Numbered from the stretch's first letter, positions 27,193 to 36,118 are shown. The stretch: DNA of 64,000 nt from JAVDCA01 sp035293985 (GCA_035293985.1 DATGLS010000052.1:656650-720649); one strand, 5' to 3'. The notes: generated by a model from the sequence alone, not told the origin. Numbers and translations are program-made.

Positions 27193-27939
27193 TCACGCGC
27201 TCATCTTCGCCACCAGCGCGTCCGAGACCTCGAAATTGGCGTAGACGTTCTGCACGTCGTCGTGCTCGTTGAGCGTCTCGATCAGCTTGAGCAGCTTCTC
27301 GCCCTTGTCGTCGTCGACCGCGATGGTGTTCTGCGGCTTCCACGTCAGCGTCGCCTTGCGCGGCTCGCCGAACTTCGCCTCCAGCGCCTTGGCGACCTCG
27401 TGGAAGCTCTCCTGGCCGGCGTAGATCTCGTGGCCGTTCTCGCTCGACGCCACGTCATCTGCGCCCGCATCGATCGCGGCCTCGAGCATCGCGTCGGCGG
27501 ACGCGACCTTGGCGTCGTACTCGATCACCCCGACATGGTCGAACATGAACGAGACCGCACCGGTTTCGGCGAGGTTGCCGCCGTGCTTGGTGAAGGTCGA
27601 GCGCACGTCGGAGGCGGTGCGGTTGCGGTTGTCCGTCATCACCTCGACGATCACGGCGACGCCGCCCGGCCCGTAGCCCTCGTAGCGGATCTCGTCATAG
27701 CTCTCCGCGTCGTTGCCCGACGCCTTCTTGATGGCGCGATCGATCGAGTCCTTCGACATGTTCTCGGCGCGGGCCGCGATCACGGCGGCGCGCAGGCGCG
27801 CGTTCATCGCCGGATCGGGCATGCCGAGCTTCGCCGCGACGGTGATCTCGCGCGCGAGCTTGCCGAACAGCTTCGACTTGGCCGCATCCTGGCGGCCCTT
27901 GCGATGCATGATGTTCTTGAATTGTGAATGTCCAGCCAT
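27193..27939 (-). CDS. YebC/PmpR-family transcription or translation factor
   Basis: A 248-residue protein that begins with the family signature AGHSQFKNIMHRKGRQDAAK, has GYGPGGVAVIVEVMTDNRNRT in the middle, and ends with an acidic C-terminal domain. YebC proteins have been described as transcriptional regulators and, more recently, as aiding ribosomes at proline stretches. ATG 27939 is set by the signature start. Nearness to ruvCAB is a widely conserved arrangement (yebC-ruvCAB), here with about 500 nt between. Confidence 0.95.
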   Translation of the reverse strand: MAGHSQFKNIMHRKGRQDAAKSKLFGKLAREITVAAKLGMPDPAMNARLRAAVIAARAENMSKDSIDRAIKKASGNDAESYDEIRYEGYGPGGVAVIVEVMTDNRNRTASDVRSTFTKHGGNLAETGAVSFMFDHVGVIEYDAKVASADAMLEAAIDAGADDVASSENGHEIYAGQESFHEVAKALEAKFGEPRKATLTWKPQNTIAVDDDKGEKLLKLIETLNEHDDVQNVYANFEVSDALVAKMSA

Positions 27940-28069
27940 TGTCCCGCAGCCTTGGCCCGCAACCGTTCGACACGACGTGCCGCGCGCAAGACCCGCGCGG
28001 TGATCCGTCAGTTCCTCATCCCGTGATGGACGGCTTATAGCCCAACCGGCAAAATCGAGACAAGTTGCC

Positions 28070-28891
28070 TCAGTCCCAGAACGTCGGCCGCGCCTGCTCC
28101 AGCACCCCGCCGATGCGCACCGCGCCGACCTTGCTGGCGAGCCCGGTCGCATCGTCGGTCTCGACCGCGAGCCCGCACAGCGTCGCCGGCCCCATCGCGG
28201 CCTCGAACTTCGAGGTCGCGATCTTGCGCAGGAAACGGCCGATCGGCTCGTCCTTGGTCATGCCGATCACCGAGTCGTAGTCGCCCGTCATGCCGACGTC
28301 CGAGACGAACGCGGTGCCGCCCGGCAGCACGCGCTGGTCCGCGGTCGGCGCGTGCGTATGCGTGCCAACGACCAGGCTGACGCGGCCATCGAGGAAATGC
28401 CCCATCGCCTGCTTCTCGCTCGTCGTCTCGGCATGCATATCGACCACGATCGCGTCCGCGCCGCGTTTGAGCGGGCAGGCGATGAGCTCGCGATCGAGCG
28501 CCGCGAACGGATCGTCGAGCGGGTCCATGAAGACGCGGCCCATCGCGTTGACGATGAGCGCCTCGCCACCGTTCTTGCCCTTGACCAGGGCGGCGCCGCG
28601 GCCGGCCGTGCCGGCCGGATAGTTGAGCGGGCGGATCAGTCGCGGCGCCCGCTCGATGAAGACCAGCGCCTCCTTCTGGTCCCACGCGTGGTTGCCGAGC
28701 GTGATCGCGTCGGCGCCGGCGTCGACGAGGTCGTGGTAGATCGACTCGGTGATGCCGAAGCCGCCCGCCGCGTTCTCGCCGTTGACGATCGCTAGATCGA
28801 GCTTCCAATCGGCCACGAGCTTGGGCAGCCGCTCGGTGACGGCCGCCCGGCCGCTGCGGCCCACCACGTCGCCGATGAAGAGAATTCTCAC
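28070..28891 (-). CDS. YmdB/TIGR00282-family metallophosphoesterase
   Basis: A 273-residue calcineurin-like phosphoesterase. Metal-binding motifs appear in order: FIGDVVG (residues 5-11), NGENAAGGFG, LGNHAWDQ, DMHAE and GTHTHAPTADQ. Family members cleave 2',3'-cyclic nucleotides, and some influence mRNA and biofilm behaviour. The start is GTG 28891, which overlaps the 5-FCL stop (GTGA, 28888-28891) and has a GGAAGAG about 7 nt upstream. It forms a coupled pair with the 5-FCL gene. Confidence 0.92.
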   Translation of the reverse strand: MRILFIGDVVGRSGRAAVTERLPKLVADWKLDLAIVNGENAAGGFGITESIYHDLVDAGADAITLGNHAWDQKEALVFIERAPRLIRPLNYPAGTAGRGAALVKGKNGGEALIVNAMGRVFMDPLDDPFAALDRELIACPLKRGADAIVVDMHAETTSEKQAMGHFLDGRVSLVVGTHTHAPTADQRVLPGGTAFVSDVGMTGDYDSVIGMTKDEPIGRFLRKIATSKFEAAMGPATLCGLAVETDDATGLASKVGAVRIGGVLEQARPTFWD

Positions 28892-29496
28892 CTTGCGCTC
28901 TTCCGCAGATCGATGACCTCGCGCTCCGTTAGCACGAGATCGAGGGCGGCGTCGCGGGGTGTGACGGGCACCTCGGCGATCTCCTGCGCCGCATACCCGA
29001 TGCCGATCGCGATGACTTTTTTCATCCCGCGCAACCGCGCGATCGTCATATCGTAGTAGCCGGCTCCGTAGCCGATGCGGTGCCCGGCGCGATCGAACGC
29101 GAGCAGCGGCACGATCAGGATGTCGGGAAAGACTTCCGGCGCCTCCGGCGGCGGCTCGCGGATGCCCCAGACACCGGACACCAATGGTTCGCCAAATGCC
29201 CACGCCCGCATGGTGAGCGGCTTGCCCTTGCCCATGACGACAGGAAGCGCGAGCTGCGCGCCCGTCGCCGCGAAGACGCGCATCAACGGCACCGGATTGA
29301 TCTCGCTCTTGAGCGGCGAGAAGCCCGACACGATCGCGCCCGCAGCAACCGTCACCGGCAGCGGCCGCTTCGCAATCGTTGCCGCGGCGGCCGCGCGGTC
29401 GTCCGGCGGCAATGCGTCGCGGCGCGCCGCGGCGGTGCGGCGGATGTCGGCCTTGAGACCGTCGATCGAATGAGGCTGCAATGTTCGCTCCGTCAC
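28888..29496 (-). CDS. 5-formyltetrahydrofolate cyclo-ligase
   Basis: A 202-residue enzyme that converts 5-formyl-THF to 5,10-methenyl-THF with ATP. The GYGAGYYD motif near the C-terminus and the PLLAFDRAGHRIGYG segment are diagnostic. GTG 29496 is used because the in-frame upstream extension translates a palindromic repeat (an AGLVPAIHVF-type pseudo-peptide), not protein. The 6S RNA gene lies 118 nt upstream on the same strand, the conserved ssrS/5-FCL linkage of proteobacteria. Confidence 0.94.
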   Translation of the reverse strand: MTERTLQPHSIDGLKADIRRTAAARRDALPPDDRAAAAATIAKRPLPVTVAAGAIVSGFSPLKSEINPVPLMRVFAATGAQLALPVVMGKGKPLTMRAWAFGEPLVSGVWGIREPPPEAPEVFPDILIVPLLAFDRAGHRIGYGAGYYDMTIARLRGMKKVIAIGIGYAAQEIAEVPVTPRDAALDLVLTEREVIDLRKSAR

Positions 29497-29530
29497 GCCC
29501 GCACCCGGTGCGGCCTCCGGCCGGCGCGAA

Positions 29531-29604
29531 TGGGGCCGGGCATCCACGTGTCGGTCACTTACAAACACGTGGATGGCCGGGACAAGCCCGGCCATGACGA
29601 TCGT
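29531..29604. repeat. Palindromic repeat of the AGLVPAIHV-encoding type
   Basis: Arms GGGCATCCACGTGT (about 29536) and ACACGTGGATGGCC (about 29564) flank a short loop and continue into GGACAAGCCCGGCCATGACG. This pattern is a well-known intergenic repeat in Bradyrhizobium-like genomes that yields spurious AGLVPAIHVF reading frames. It lies between the 6S RNA and the 5-FCL gene. Confidence 0.7.
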
Positions 29605-29613
29605 GTATGAAAA

Positions 29614-29776
29614 GCGGGGTGCGGAGCCGCTCGGCCGTTGGAGTTGCGATCCCGGGTTCCCTACGAAAGTAGGTGGGCGCCATATGTCCGAACCCACGGG
29701 CCCGGTCAGGGACAGCTCCCTTCAGGATCGATAAGGCCCCGGGGATAAGACTCCTGACGTACCTCGCAGCCCCGCG
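29614..29776 (-). ncRNA. ssrS: 6S RNA
   Basis: An RNA of about 163 nt is inferred between the FkbM/zapA genes and the 5-FCL gene, the conserved ssrS location. The two ends pair (GCGGGG at 29775-29770 with CCCCGC at 29619-29614, continued by TGCG/CGCA), and TTTT follows at 29613-29610. The interior has GTGGGTTCGGACA and ACCTACTTTCGTAGGGAACCCGGGATCGC segments that I associate with alphaproteobacterial 6S RNA. 6S RNA mimics an open promoter and sequesters sigma-70 RNA polymerase. Ends are estimated from the terminal stem and the promoter. Confidence 0.82.
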
Positions 29777-29781
29777 TCACC

Positions 29782-29811
29782 AATGTAGTGCGATGCGTGC
29801 CACGTTGCCAA
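29782..29811 (-). promoter_or_regulatory. Promoter of the 6S RNA gene
   Basis: The minus strand reads TTGGCA (29811-29806), an 18-nt spacer, and TACATT (29787-29782). The first base of the 6S terminal stem begins 6-7 nt after the -10 element, exactly where transcription should start. The hexamers match those found upstream of ftsH. Confidence 0.7.
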
Positions 29812-29812
29812 C

Positions 29813-29890
29813 GGTCATTGCGAGGCGCGCCAGCGCGATATGCAACCTCGCGCCACGGCGCCGGATTTGCTTCGCTTCGCTCGCAGGGAC
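29813..29890. repeat. Degenerate GTCATTGCGAG-type intergenic repeat
   Basis: The segment starts GGTCATTGCGAGGCGCGCC and ends GGATTTGCTTCGCTTCGCTCGCAGGGACT. It resembles the GTCATTGCGAG...GAAGCAATCC repeat frequent between genes in Bradyrhizobium relatives. It overlaps the far upstream side of the 6S promoter and lies just past the FkbM stop. Confidence 0.45.
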
Positions 29891-29899
29891 TGCGGCTCT

Positions 29900-30601
29900 T
29901 CAGGGGGAAATGCCTGCGGCCCTGCCATATTTCGCCACCAGCGGGGCACGCGCGAACAGAAGATCGACCTGCAACACGAAATTTTCCGGCGTGCGATGCA
30001 TTTCGCACACATCGACGCACTTGAATCCCAGGCGATCGACGGCGGCCACCGCATCCGCGATCAGCGGCGCGCCCTTGTTGTAGTCGACGAGCGAAACCTC
30101 GACGATCAGCACGCTCGCGCCGGCGAGCGTTGCGGCGGCTCCCGCGAGCACCTCGAGCTCGGCCCCTTGGACGTCGATCTTGACCAGATCCGGCGCCGGC
30201 AGCTTCTCGCGCGCACTGAGCGTGTCGAGGCACGCGGTCGCGACCTCGCGCACCTGCAGGTTCGAGGCCGCGTAATGCGCGGTGTTCTCCACATAAAGCG
30301 AGGCGCCGGTCACGTCGCCGGCGCGCGGCACGTGAAACGCACGTGCCGCGCCATCCTCGGCGCCGAGCGCGGCGATGATAAACTTGTGCCCGGCAGCCGC
30401 AAGCTCCGCCGCATGGTCGTCGTTCGCCTCGAACAGGACGAACTGAGCGTCGGGAAAGACCTCGGCAGCGACCTTCGTCCACCCGCCCCGATAGGCGCCG
30501 ACGTCGTAGATCGCAGCCGGCACGAAGCCGAGCGACTTGAGGCGCATCAACGCATTGCGGTGGGTGAGCTTCGCGGCCCTTCGCCGGGTGAAGGCGAACA
30601 T
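29900..30601 (-). CDS. FkbM-family methyltransferase
   Basis: A 233-residue SAM-dependent methyltransferase of the FkbM type. The SAM-binding loop is IYDVGAYRGGWTK (about 39-51), followed by FVLFEANDDHAAEL and, later, LVKIDVQGAELEVLAGA (motif with the conserved Asp and Glu). ATG 30601 comes directly after the zapA stop (TAGGATG), so translation is coupled. FkbM enzymes typically O-methylate sugars or polyketide/glycan groups. Location between zapA and ssrS is an insertion into a usually tight neighbourhood. Confidence 0.85.
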   Translation of the reverse strand: MFAFTRRRAAKLTHRNALMRLKSLGFVPAAIYDVGAYRGGWTKVAAEVFPDAQFVLFEANDDHAAELAAAGHKFIIAALGAEDGAARAFHVPRAGDVTGASLYVENTAHYAASNLQVREVATACLDTLSAREKLPAPDLVKIDVQGAELEVLAGAAATLAGASVLIVEVSLVDYNKGAPLIADAVAAVDRLGFKCVDVCEMHRTPENFVLQVDLLFARAPLVAKYGRAAGISP

Positions 30602-30602
30602 C

Positions 30603-30986
30603 CTAGTCGCGCGCGCGCCCGCCGTCGGCGCGGCCGTCGAGCGCCTTGGCCAGGCTCTCGATCCGCTCAGCCGCCGCATTGAACGCGGCCGCGATCGCGG
30701 CCTCGGTCGCCTTGGCGCGATCGGCCGCGACCACGCGGGCGTCCTGCAGCGCCGCGCATTCTTCCTCGGCGCGGCGCAGCCGATTGGCCTGCTCGTTCGA
30801 TTCATCGGCGATCAGCAGCGCCGCCATGATCGTGAGGCGCATGTCGCCGATCTCGCCGAAATCGTTGCGCAGGCGCGCGATCCGCTGGTCGAGATCCTGC
30901 GCGAGCTGGGTGAGATGCCCCTCCTGCCCGTCGTCGCAGGCCATGCGGTAGGTCCGGCCGTTGATGCTGACGCTCACCTGCGCCAC
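30603..30986 (-). CDS. zapA: Cell division protein ZapA
   Basis: A 127-residue FtsZ-ring stabiliser. The start VAQVSVSINGRTYRMACDDGQE and the LTQLAQDLDQRIARLR helix are characteristic; the C-terminal half is a long coiled coil (about 60-120). GTG 30986 has GGAGG 8 nt upstream. It overlaps nothing upstream but abuts the FkbM gene, and follows a DUF4164 gene by 13 nt, as commonly seen in Hyphomicrobiales. Confidence 0.9.
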   Translation of the reverse strand: MAQVSVSINGRTYRMACDDGQEGHLTQLAQDLDQRIARLRNDFGEIGDMRLTIMAALLIADESNEQANRLRRAEEECAALQDARVVAADRAKATEAAIAAAFNAAAERIESLAKALDGRADGGRARD

Positions 30987-30999
30987 GCCTGCGCCTCCG

Positions 31000-31281
31000 C
31001 TATTCTTCCGTGGTCTCGACGATCGCGCGGATCGTCGCAATCGCGGCATCGAGCCGCTGCGCCACCTCGCGATTGGTCGTCTCCAGTGCCCGCCCATGCG
31101 CCGCCGCGGCGTCGAGCTCGGCCGCGAGCCGCGCGCGGTCGGCATCGAAGGCGTGCACCTGCGAGGCGAGCGCCGCCTCGCCCTGGGAGCGCTCGAGCCG
31201 GCGGCTCACGGCGCCATCGAGCGCATCGAGCGCGGATTGCAAACGCCGGGTGGCGATCTCGATCGTGCTTGCTTCGCTCAC
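31000..31281 (-). CDS. DUF4164-family coiled-coil protein
   Basis: A 93-residue protein, almost entirely alpha-helical and coiled-coil (residues 5-90, rich in Ala, Glu, Arg), fitting the DUF4164 family usually encoded immediately upstream of zapA in this order. No signal peptide or membrane segment. Its position suggests a role in division, perhaps as a ZapB-like coiled coil, but this is inference only. Confidence 0.8.
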   Translation of the reverse strand: MSEASTIEIATRRLQSALDALDGAVSRRLERSQGEAALASQVHAFDADRARLAAELDAAAAHGRALETTNREVAQRLDAAIATIRAIVETTEE

Positions 31282-31675
31282 GCCCGCCTCGTCGGGCCAA
31301 CCCGCACGCGAACCGGCGGCGCGCGGGCGGCCAATTCTCCTTGCGCGTAAATCTGCTTGCGCGGCAAGATGTTACAAAAGGAAGCTTACGTGGCCGGCCG
31401 GCTTTACGTCAACGCGGCAAGCGGGGATTTCAACACCCATCGACGGCTGCCGCGCGTTACCGCGCCATTTGCCGCGCGTCGGGCCGATTTGAATGTGGAC
31501 GGACGGCGCGCGCATGGCCGTTTCTTTTGACTCACGTGCCCCACATGCTATCAGGCCGCGACGCCGCTCACTCTTGGTCAGTCCCAGGTCAATCTATTGG
31601 CCACTTCGGCGCATGTCTTTATCGGCGAAGCGGATTTCGCCGACGGCCTGCGCGCCCCGCCAGCAAAGGCAGCTC
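31282..31675. other. Intergenic region between DUF4164 and tkt
   Basis: This 394-nt region separates the divergent zapA unit and transketolase. It contains a promoter candidate for tkt (31527-31554). An in-frame upstream extension of tkt to 31493 lacks family similarity. No further gene was found. Confidence 0.5.
31527..31554 (+). promoter_or_regulatory. Candidate sigma-70 promoter of tkt
   Basis: TTGACT (31527-31532), a 16-nt spacer and TATCAG (31549-31554) lie about 120 nt upstream of the tkt ATG. The -35 is five of six to consensus. Confidence 0.5.
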
Positions 31676-33712
31676 ATGACCGCAAGCGCCACGGCACGTG
31701 CCGCTCATCCGGAACCGGCTCTCGATCGCGCGCAGCATGACCGCATGGCGAATGCCATCCGGGCGCTCGCCATGGATGCGGTCGAGGCGGCGAATTCCGG
31801 CCACCCGGGCCTGCCGATGGGCGCGGCCGATGTGGCGACCGTGCTGTTCACCCGCTTCCTCAAATTCGATCCGGCCGACCCGGCCTGGTCCGACCGCGAC
31901 CGTTTCGTGCTCTCGGCCGGCCACGGCTCCATGCTGATCTATTCGCTGCTCTACCTGCTCGGCTACGACGGGATGACGATCGAGCAGATCAAGCGCTTCC
32001 GCCAGCTCGGCTCGATCACAGCCGGCCATCCCGAATATGGCCACACGCCCGGCGTCGAGACCACCACCGGCCCGCTCGGCCAGGGCCTCGCCAATGCGGT
32101 CGGCATGGCGATGGCCGAGCGCCACCTCGCCGCGGTGTTCGGCCGCGACATCGTCGATCACCACACCTACGTGCTCGCCTCCGACGGCGACCTGATGGAA
32201 GGCATCTCGCAGGAGGCGATCGCGCTCGCCGGCCATCTCAAGCTGTCGCGGCTGATCGTGCTGTTCGACGACAACGGGATCTCGATCGACGGGCCGCTGT
32301 CGCTCGCCGACTCGGTCGACCAGGTGAAGCGCTTCGAGGCCGCCGGCTGGTCCGCGACTCGCATCGATGGCCACGATCCGCAGGCGATCGCGCAGGCGAT
32401 CGAGCGCGCCAGGGCCTCCGACCGCCCGAGCATGATCGCGTGCAAGACCACCATCGGCTTCGGCGCACCGAAGAAGGCCGGCACGGAAAAAGTCCACGGC
32501 TCGGCGCTCGGCGCCGACGAGGTCAAGGGCGCGCGCGAGAAGCTCGGCTGGACCTCGCCGCCGTTCGAGATTCCCGCCGACATCCTCGACGCCTGGCGCA
32601 CCGCCGGCCAGCGCTCGCGCGAGCTGCGCCGTGCCTGGGAGGGCAGGCTCAACCGGCTAGAGCCGGCGCTGCGCGCCGAGTTCGAGCGCCGCATGGGTGG
32701 CGAGCTCGCCGAGGACAAGCTCGCGGCCGCCGTCGCCGACCTGAAGGCGAAGCTCGCGGCCGAGCCGAAGAACATCGCGACACGCGCCGCGTCCGAATTC
32801 GCCCTCAACACGCTGGTGCCGGCGATTCCCGAGATGATCGGCGGCTCCGCCGATCTCACCGGCTCGAACAATACCCGCGCCAAGGGCATGGCCTCCTTCT
32901 CGGCCGCCGATCCGGCCGGCCGCTTCGTGCACTACGGCGTCCGCGAGCACGGCATGGCGGCGGCGATGAACGGCATGGCGCTGCACCATGGCATCATCCC
33001 TTATTCGGGCACGTTCCTGGTCTTTTCCGACTACTGTCGCCCTGCCATCCGTCTCGCCGCCCTGATGGGCCAGCGGGTCATTCATGTGATGACGCACGAC
33101 TCGATCGGTCTCGGCGAGGACGGCCCGACGCACCAGCCGGTCGAGCATCTCGCCGCCCTGCGCGCGATCCCGAACCTCAAGGTCTTTCGCCCGGCCGATG
33201 CGGTCGAGACCGTCGAATGCTGGCAGCTCGCGCTCAAGAGCGCGCATACGCCGAGTATCCTCGCGCTCACGCGCCAGAACCTGCCACAGCTGCGCCTCAC
33301 CAACGACGCCGAGAACCGCTGCGCCGCCGGCGCCTACGAGATCGCGGCAGCCGATGGCAAGGCGGAGGTGTCGCTGTTCGCCACCGGCTCGGAGGTTTCC
33401 GTCGCGATCGAGGCACGCAGGCTGCTGGCGGCGCAGGGCGTCGCCGCCCGCGTCGTCTCGGTGCCGTGCTTCGAGCTCTTCTTCGCCGCCCCGGCCGAGC
33501 TGCAGCGCGCCGTGATCGGCGACGCCAAGGTCCGGGTCGGCGTCGAAGCCGCCATCCGCCAGGGTTGGGATCCGATCATCGGCCTCGACGGCGCCTTCGT
33601 CGGCATGACTTCGTTCGGCGCCAGCGCGCCCGCCAAGGACCTCTACAAGCATTTCGGAATTACGGGCGAAAAGGTCGCCGAAGCCGCATTGACCAAGCTC
33701 GGAAAAAGATGA
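31676..33712 (+). CDS. tkt: Transketolase
   Basis: A 678-residue ThDP enzyme that transfers two-carbon ketol groups in the pentose phosphate or Calvin pathway. Diagnostic segments are NSGHPGLPMGAAD, the GPLGQGLANAVGMA motif, the ThDP-binding SDGDLMEGISQEA, and ATGSEVSVA near the C-terminus. ATG 31676 has AAAGG about 7 nt upstream and gives the usual length. It begins the tkt-gap-pgk-fda cluster, with gap 101 nt downstream. No phosphoribulokinase or Rubisco gene is in this window, so a Calvin role cannot be claimed. Confidence 0.96.
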   Translation: MTASATARAAHPEPALDRAQHDRMANAIRALAMDAVEAANSGHPGLPMGAADVATVLFTRFLKFDPADPAWSDRDRFVLSAGHGSMLIYSLLYLLGYDGMTIEQIKRFRQLGSITAGHPEYGHTPGVETTTGPLGQGLANAVGMAMAERHLAAVFGRDIVDHHTYVLASDGDLMEGISQEAIALAGHLKLSRLIVLFDDNGISIDGPLSLADSVDQVKRFEAAGWSATRIDGHDPQAIAQAIERARASDRPSMIACKTTIGFGAPKKAGTEKVHGSALGADEVKGAREKLGWTSPPFEIPADILDAWRTAGQRSRELRRAWEGRLNRLEPALRAEFERRMGGELAEDKLAAAVADLKAKLAAEPKNIATRAASEFALNTLVPAIPEMIGGSADLTGSNNTRAKGMASFSAADPAGRFVHYGVREHGMAAAMNGMALHHGIIPYSGTFLVFSDYCRPAIRLAALMGQRVIHVMTHDSIGLGEDGPTHQPVEHLAALRAIPNLKVFRPADAVETVECWQLALKSAHTPSILALTRQNLPQLRLTNDAENRCAAGAYEIAAADGKAEVSLFATGSEVSVAIEARRLLAAQGVAARVVSVPCFELFFAAPAELQRAVIGDAKVRVGVEAAIRQGWDPIIGLDGAFVGMTSFGASAPAKDLYKHFGITGEKVAEAALTKLGKR

Positions 33713-33813
33713 GCAGCCATCCGCTTGCCGGGTTTGTGTTCGCGGAACTTGGCGCTAAATAAAGAGTTCGGAACCGTGCGGCCGTCGGGGTGCCGCGCGG
33801 CAGGGAGCGTCAG

Positions 33814-34821
33814 ATGTCCATTCGGGTCGGGATCAACGGGTTTGGCCGCATCGGCCGCAATGTGCTGCGCGCGATTGCCGAGGCCGGCCGCGACGACATC
33901 GAGGTGGTCGGCATCAATGACCTCGGCCCGGTCGAGACCAACGCCCACCTGCTGCGCTACGACACCGTGCATGGCCGCTTCCCCGGCCAGATCACCGTCA
34001 AGGGCGACACCATCAGCATCGGCAACGGCGCCATCAAGGTCACCGCCGAACGCGATCCATCGAAGCTTCCGTGGAAGGACCTCGGCGTCGATGTCGCGCT
34101 CGAGTGCACCGGCATCTTCACGTCGAAAGACAAGGCCTCGGCGCACCTGACCGCCGGCGCCAAGCGCGTGCTCGTCTCCGCCCCTGCCGACGGCGTCGAC
34201 CTCACGGTCGTCTACGGCGTCAACCACGACAAGCTGACCAAGGAGCACAAGGTCGTCTCCAACGCGTCGTGCACGACCAACTGCCTCGCCCCCGTCGCCA
34301 AGGTGCTCAACGATGCGGTCGGGATCGACAAAGGGTTCATGACCACGATCCACTCCTACACCGGCGACCAGCCGACGCTCGACACTCTGCACAAGGATCT
34401 CTATCGGGCGCGCGCCGCCGCGCTGAACATGATCCCGACCTCGACCGGCGCCGCCAAGGCGGTCGGCCTGGTGCTGCCCGAGCTCAACGGCAGGCTCGAC
34501 GGCGTTTCGATCCGGGTGCCGACGCCGAACGTGTCGGTGATCGATTTCAAGTTCGTATCGAAGAAGCCGACCAACAAGGACGAGATCAACGGCGCGGTGA
34601 AGCGCGCCGCCGAGCAGCAGCTCAAGGGCATCCTCGGCTTCACCAACGACCCGAACGTTTCGATGGATTTCAACCACGATCCGCACAGCTCGATCTTCCA
34701 CATGGACCAGACCAAGGTCATGGACGGCACGCTGGTCCGCGTGATGTCGTGGTATGACAACGAGTGGGGCTTCTCCAACCGTATGGCCGACACCGCCGTC
34801 GCGATGGGCAAGCTGAGCTGA
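33814..34821 (+). CDS. gap: Glyceraldehyde-3-phosphate dehydrogenase, type I
   Basis: A 335-residue NAD(P)-dependent enzyme. The nucleotide-binding GINGFGRIGRNV opens the protein, the catalytic Cys lies in SNASCTTNCLAP (about 151-158), and TGAAKAVGLVLPELNG and the C-terminal YDNEWGFSNRM segments follow. ATG 33814 is preceded by AGGGAG. It is followed by pgk 31 nt downstream. Confidence 0.97.
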   Translation: MSIRVGINGFGRIGRNVLRAIAEAGRDDIEVVGINDLGPVETNAHLLRYDTVHGRFPGQITVKGDTISIGNGAIKVTAERDPSKLPWKDLGVDVALECTGIFTSKDKASAHLTAGAKRVLVSAPADGVDLTVVYGVNHDKLTKEHKVVSNASCTTNCLAPVAKVLNDAVGIDKGFMTTIHSYTGDQPTLDTLHKDLYRARAAALNMIPTSTGAAKAVGLVLPELNGRLDGVSIRVPTPNVSVIDFKFVSKKPTNKDEINGAVKRAAEQQLKGILGFTNDPNVSMDFNHDPHSSIFHMDQTKVMDGTLVRVMSWYDNEWGFSNRMADTAVAMGKLS

Positions 34822-34852
34822 AGCCAACCAAAAAAATTTGCCGGGGGGCAAA

Positions 34853-36046
34853 GTGTCTGCGTTTCGAACGCTCGACCAGGTCGACGTGAACGGCAAGCGT
34901 GTGCTCGTGCGCGTCGACCTCAATGTGCCGATGAACAATGGCGACGTGAGCGACGCGACCCGCATCACCGCTTCGGCGAAGACCATCAACGAGATCGCGG
35001 ACAAGGGCGGGCGGGTGATCCTGCTCTCTCATTTCGGCCGGCCCAAGGGCCGCGACCCGAAGGACTCGCTCAAGCGCGTCGCAAGCGCCGCGGCGCGCAT
35101 CATCGGCCGGCCGATTGCGTTCGCGGACGACTGCGTCGGCGAGACTGCCGAGAGCGCCGTCGGCGCCATGAAGGCCGGCGACGTGCTGTGCCTGGAAAAT
35201 ACCCGCTTCCACGCCGGCGAGGAGAAGAACGACCCCGGCTTCATCGCCGAGCTCGCAAGCCTCGCCGACATCTGGGTCAACGACGCCTTCTCCGTCGCGC
35301 ACCGGGCGCACGCCTCGACCGAAGGGCTCGGCCATGCGCTGCCAGCCTTCGCGGGCCGCTCGATGCAGGCGGAGCTCGACGCGCTGGTGCGCGCGCTCGA
35401 TCATCCCGAGCGGCCGCTCGCCGCGGTCGTCGGCGGCGCCAAGATCTCCACCAAGCTCGAGCTACTCGGCAATCTGCTGGAAAAAGTCGACGTGCTGATC
35501 ATCGGCGGCGCCATGGCGAACACGTTTCTGGCGGCGCTCGGTAAGAAGACGGGCAAGTCGCTGGTCGAGGCCGATCTCGTCGCGACCGCGCGCGAGATCA
35601 TGGACAAGGCCAAGGCGGCGCGGCGCGAGATCGTGCTGCCGGTCGACGCCGTCGTGGCGCAAAAATTCGAGGCGCATGCGCCCTCCCGCGTGGTCGACGT
35701 CGACCAGGTCGGCGAGAGCGACATGATCCTCGACATCGGCCCGCGCAGCATCGAGCACGTGGTCTCGGTGCTGGCGCGGGTGAAGACGCTGGTGTGGAAC
35801 GGGCCGTTCGGCGCCTTCGAGCACGAGCCGTTCGACAACGGCACCGATGAGGTCGCGGAAGCCGCCGCCGAGCTCACCCAGGCCGGCAAGCTCGTCTCGG
35901 TCGCGGGCGGCGGCGATACCGTCGCGGCGCTCAATGCGGCGGGCGTGAGCGACCGTTTTACCTATGTATCCACCGCCGGCGGCGCATTTCTGGAATGGTT
36001 GGAAGGCAAGGCCCTCCCCGGGGTCGAGGCTTTGCGGATAAAATGA
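34853..36046 (+). CDS. pgk: Phosphoglycerate kinase
   Basis: A 397-residue two-domain kinase. The substrate-binding RVLVRVDLNVPM and LLSHFGRPKG stretches are in the N-domain; the nucleotide-binding GGAKISTKLELL and GGGDTVAAL segments are in the C-domain. The start is taken as GTG 34853 after a G-rich Shine-Dalgarno; TTG 34838 is a longer alternative. It is the third gene of the tkt-gap-pgk-fda group. Confidence 0.96.
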   Translation: MSAFRTLDQVDVNGKRVLVRVDLNVPMNNGDVSDATRITASAKTINEIADKGGRVILLSHFGRPKGRDPKDSLKRVASAAARIIGRPIAFADDCVGETAESAVGAMKAGDVLCLENTRFHAGEEKNDPGFIAELASLADIWVNDAFSVAHRAHASTEGLGHALPAFAGRSMQAELDALVRALDHPERPLAAVVGGAKISTKLELLGNLLEKVDVLIIGGAMANTFLAALGKKTGKSLVEADLVATAREIMDKAKAARREIVLPVDAVVAQKFEAHAPSRVVDVDQVGESDMILDIGPRSIEHVVSVLARVKTLVWNGPFGAFEHEPFDNGTDEVAEAAAELTQAGKLVSVAGGGDTVAALNAAGVSDRFTYVSTAGGAFLEWLEGKALPGVEALRIK

Positions 36047-36118
36047 ACCGAATCGTCCGCCGGCAGTTGTCCGGACGGGCTTCACCATAATTGTAACGGT
36101 AGGCATGAGGAGAGCGCG

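Noticed and set aside
29497..29697. N-terminal extension of 5-FCL containing an AGLVPAIHVF-type peptide
   Set aside because: This peptide is the typical translation of an intergenic palindromic repeat, and the frame would also cross the 6S RNA gene.
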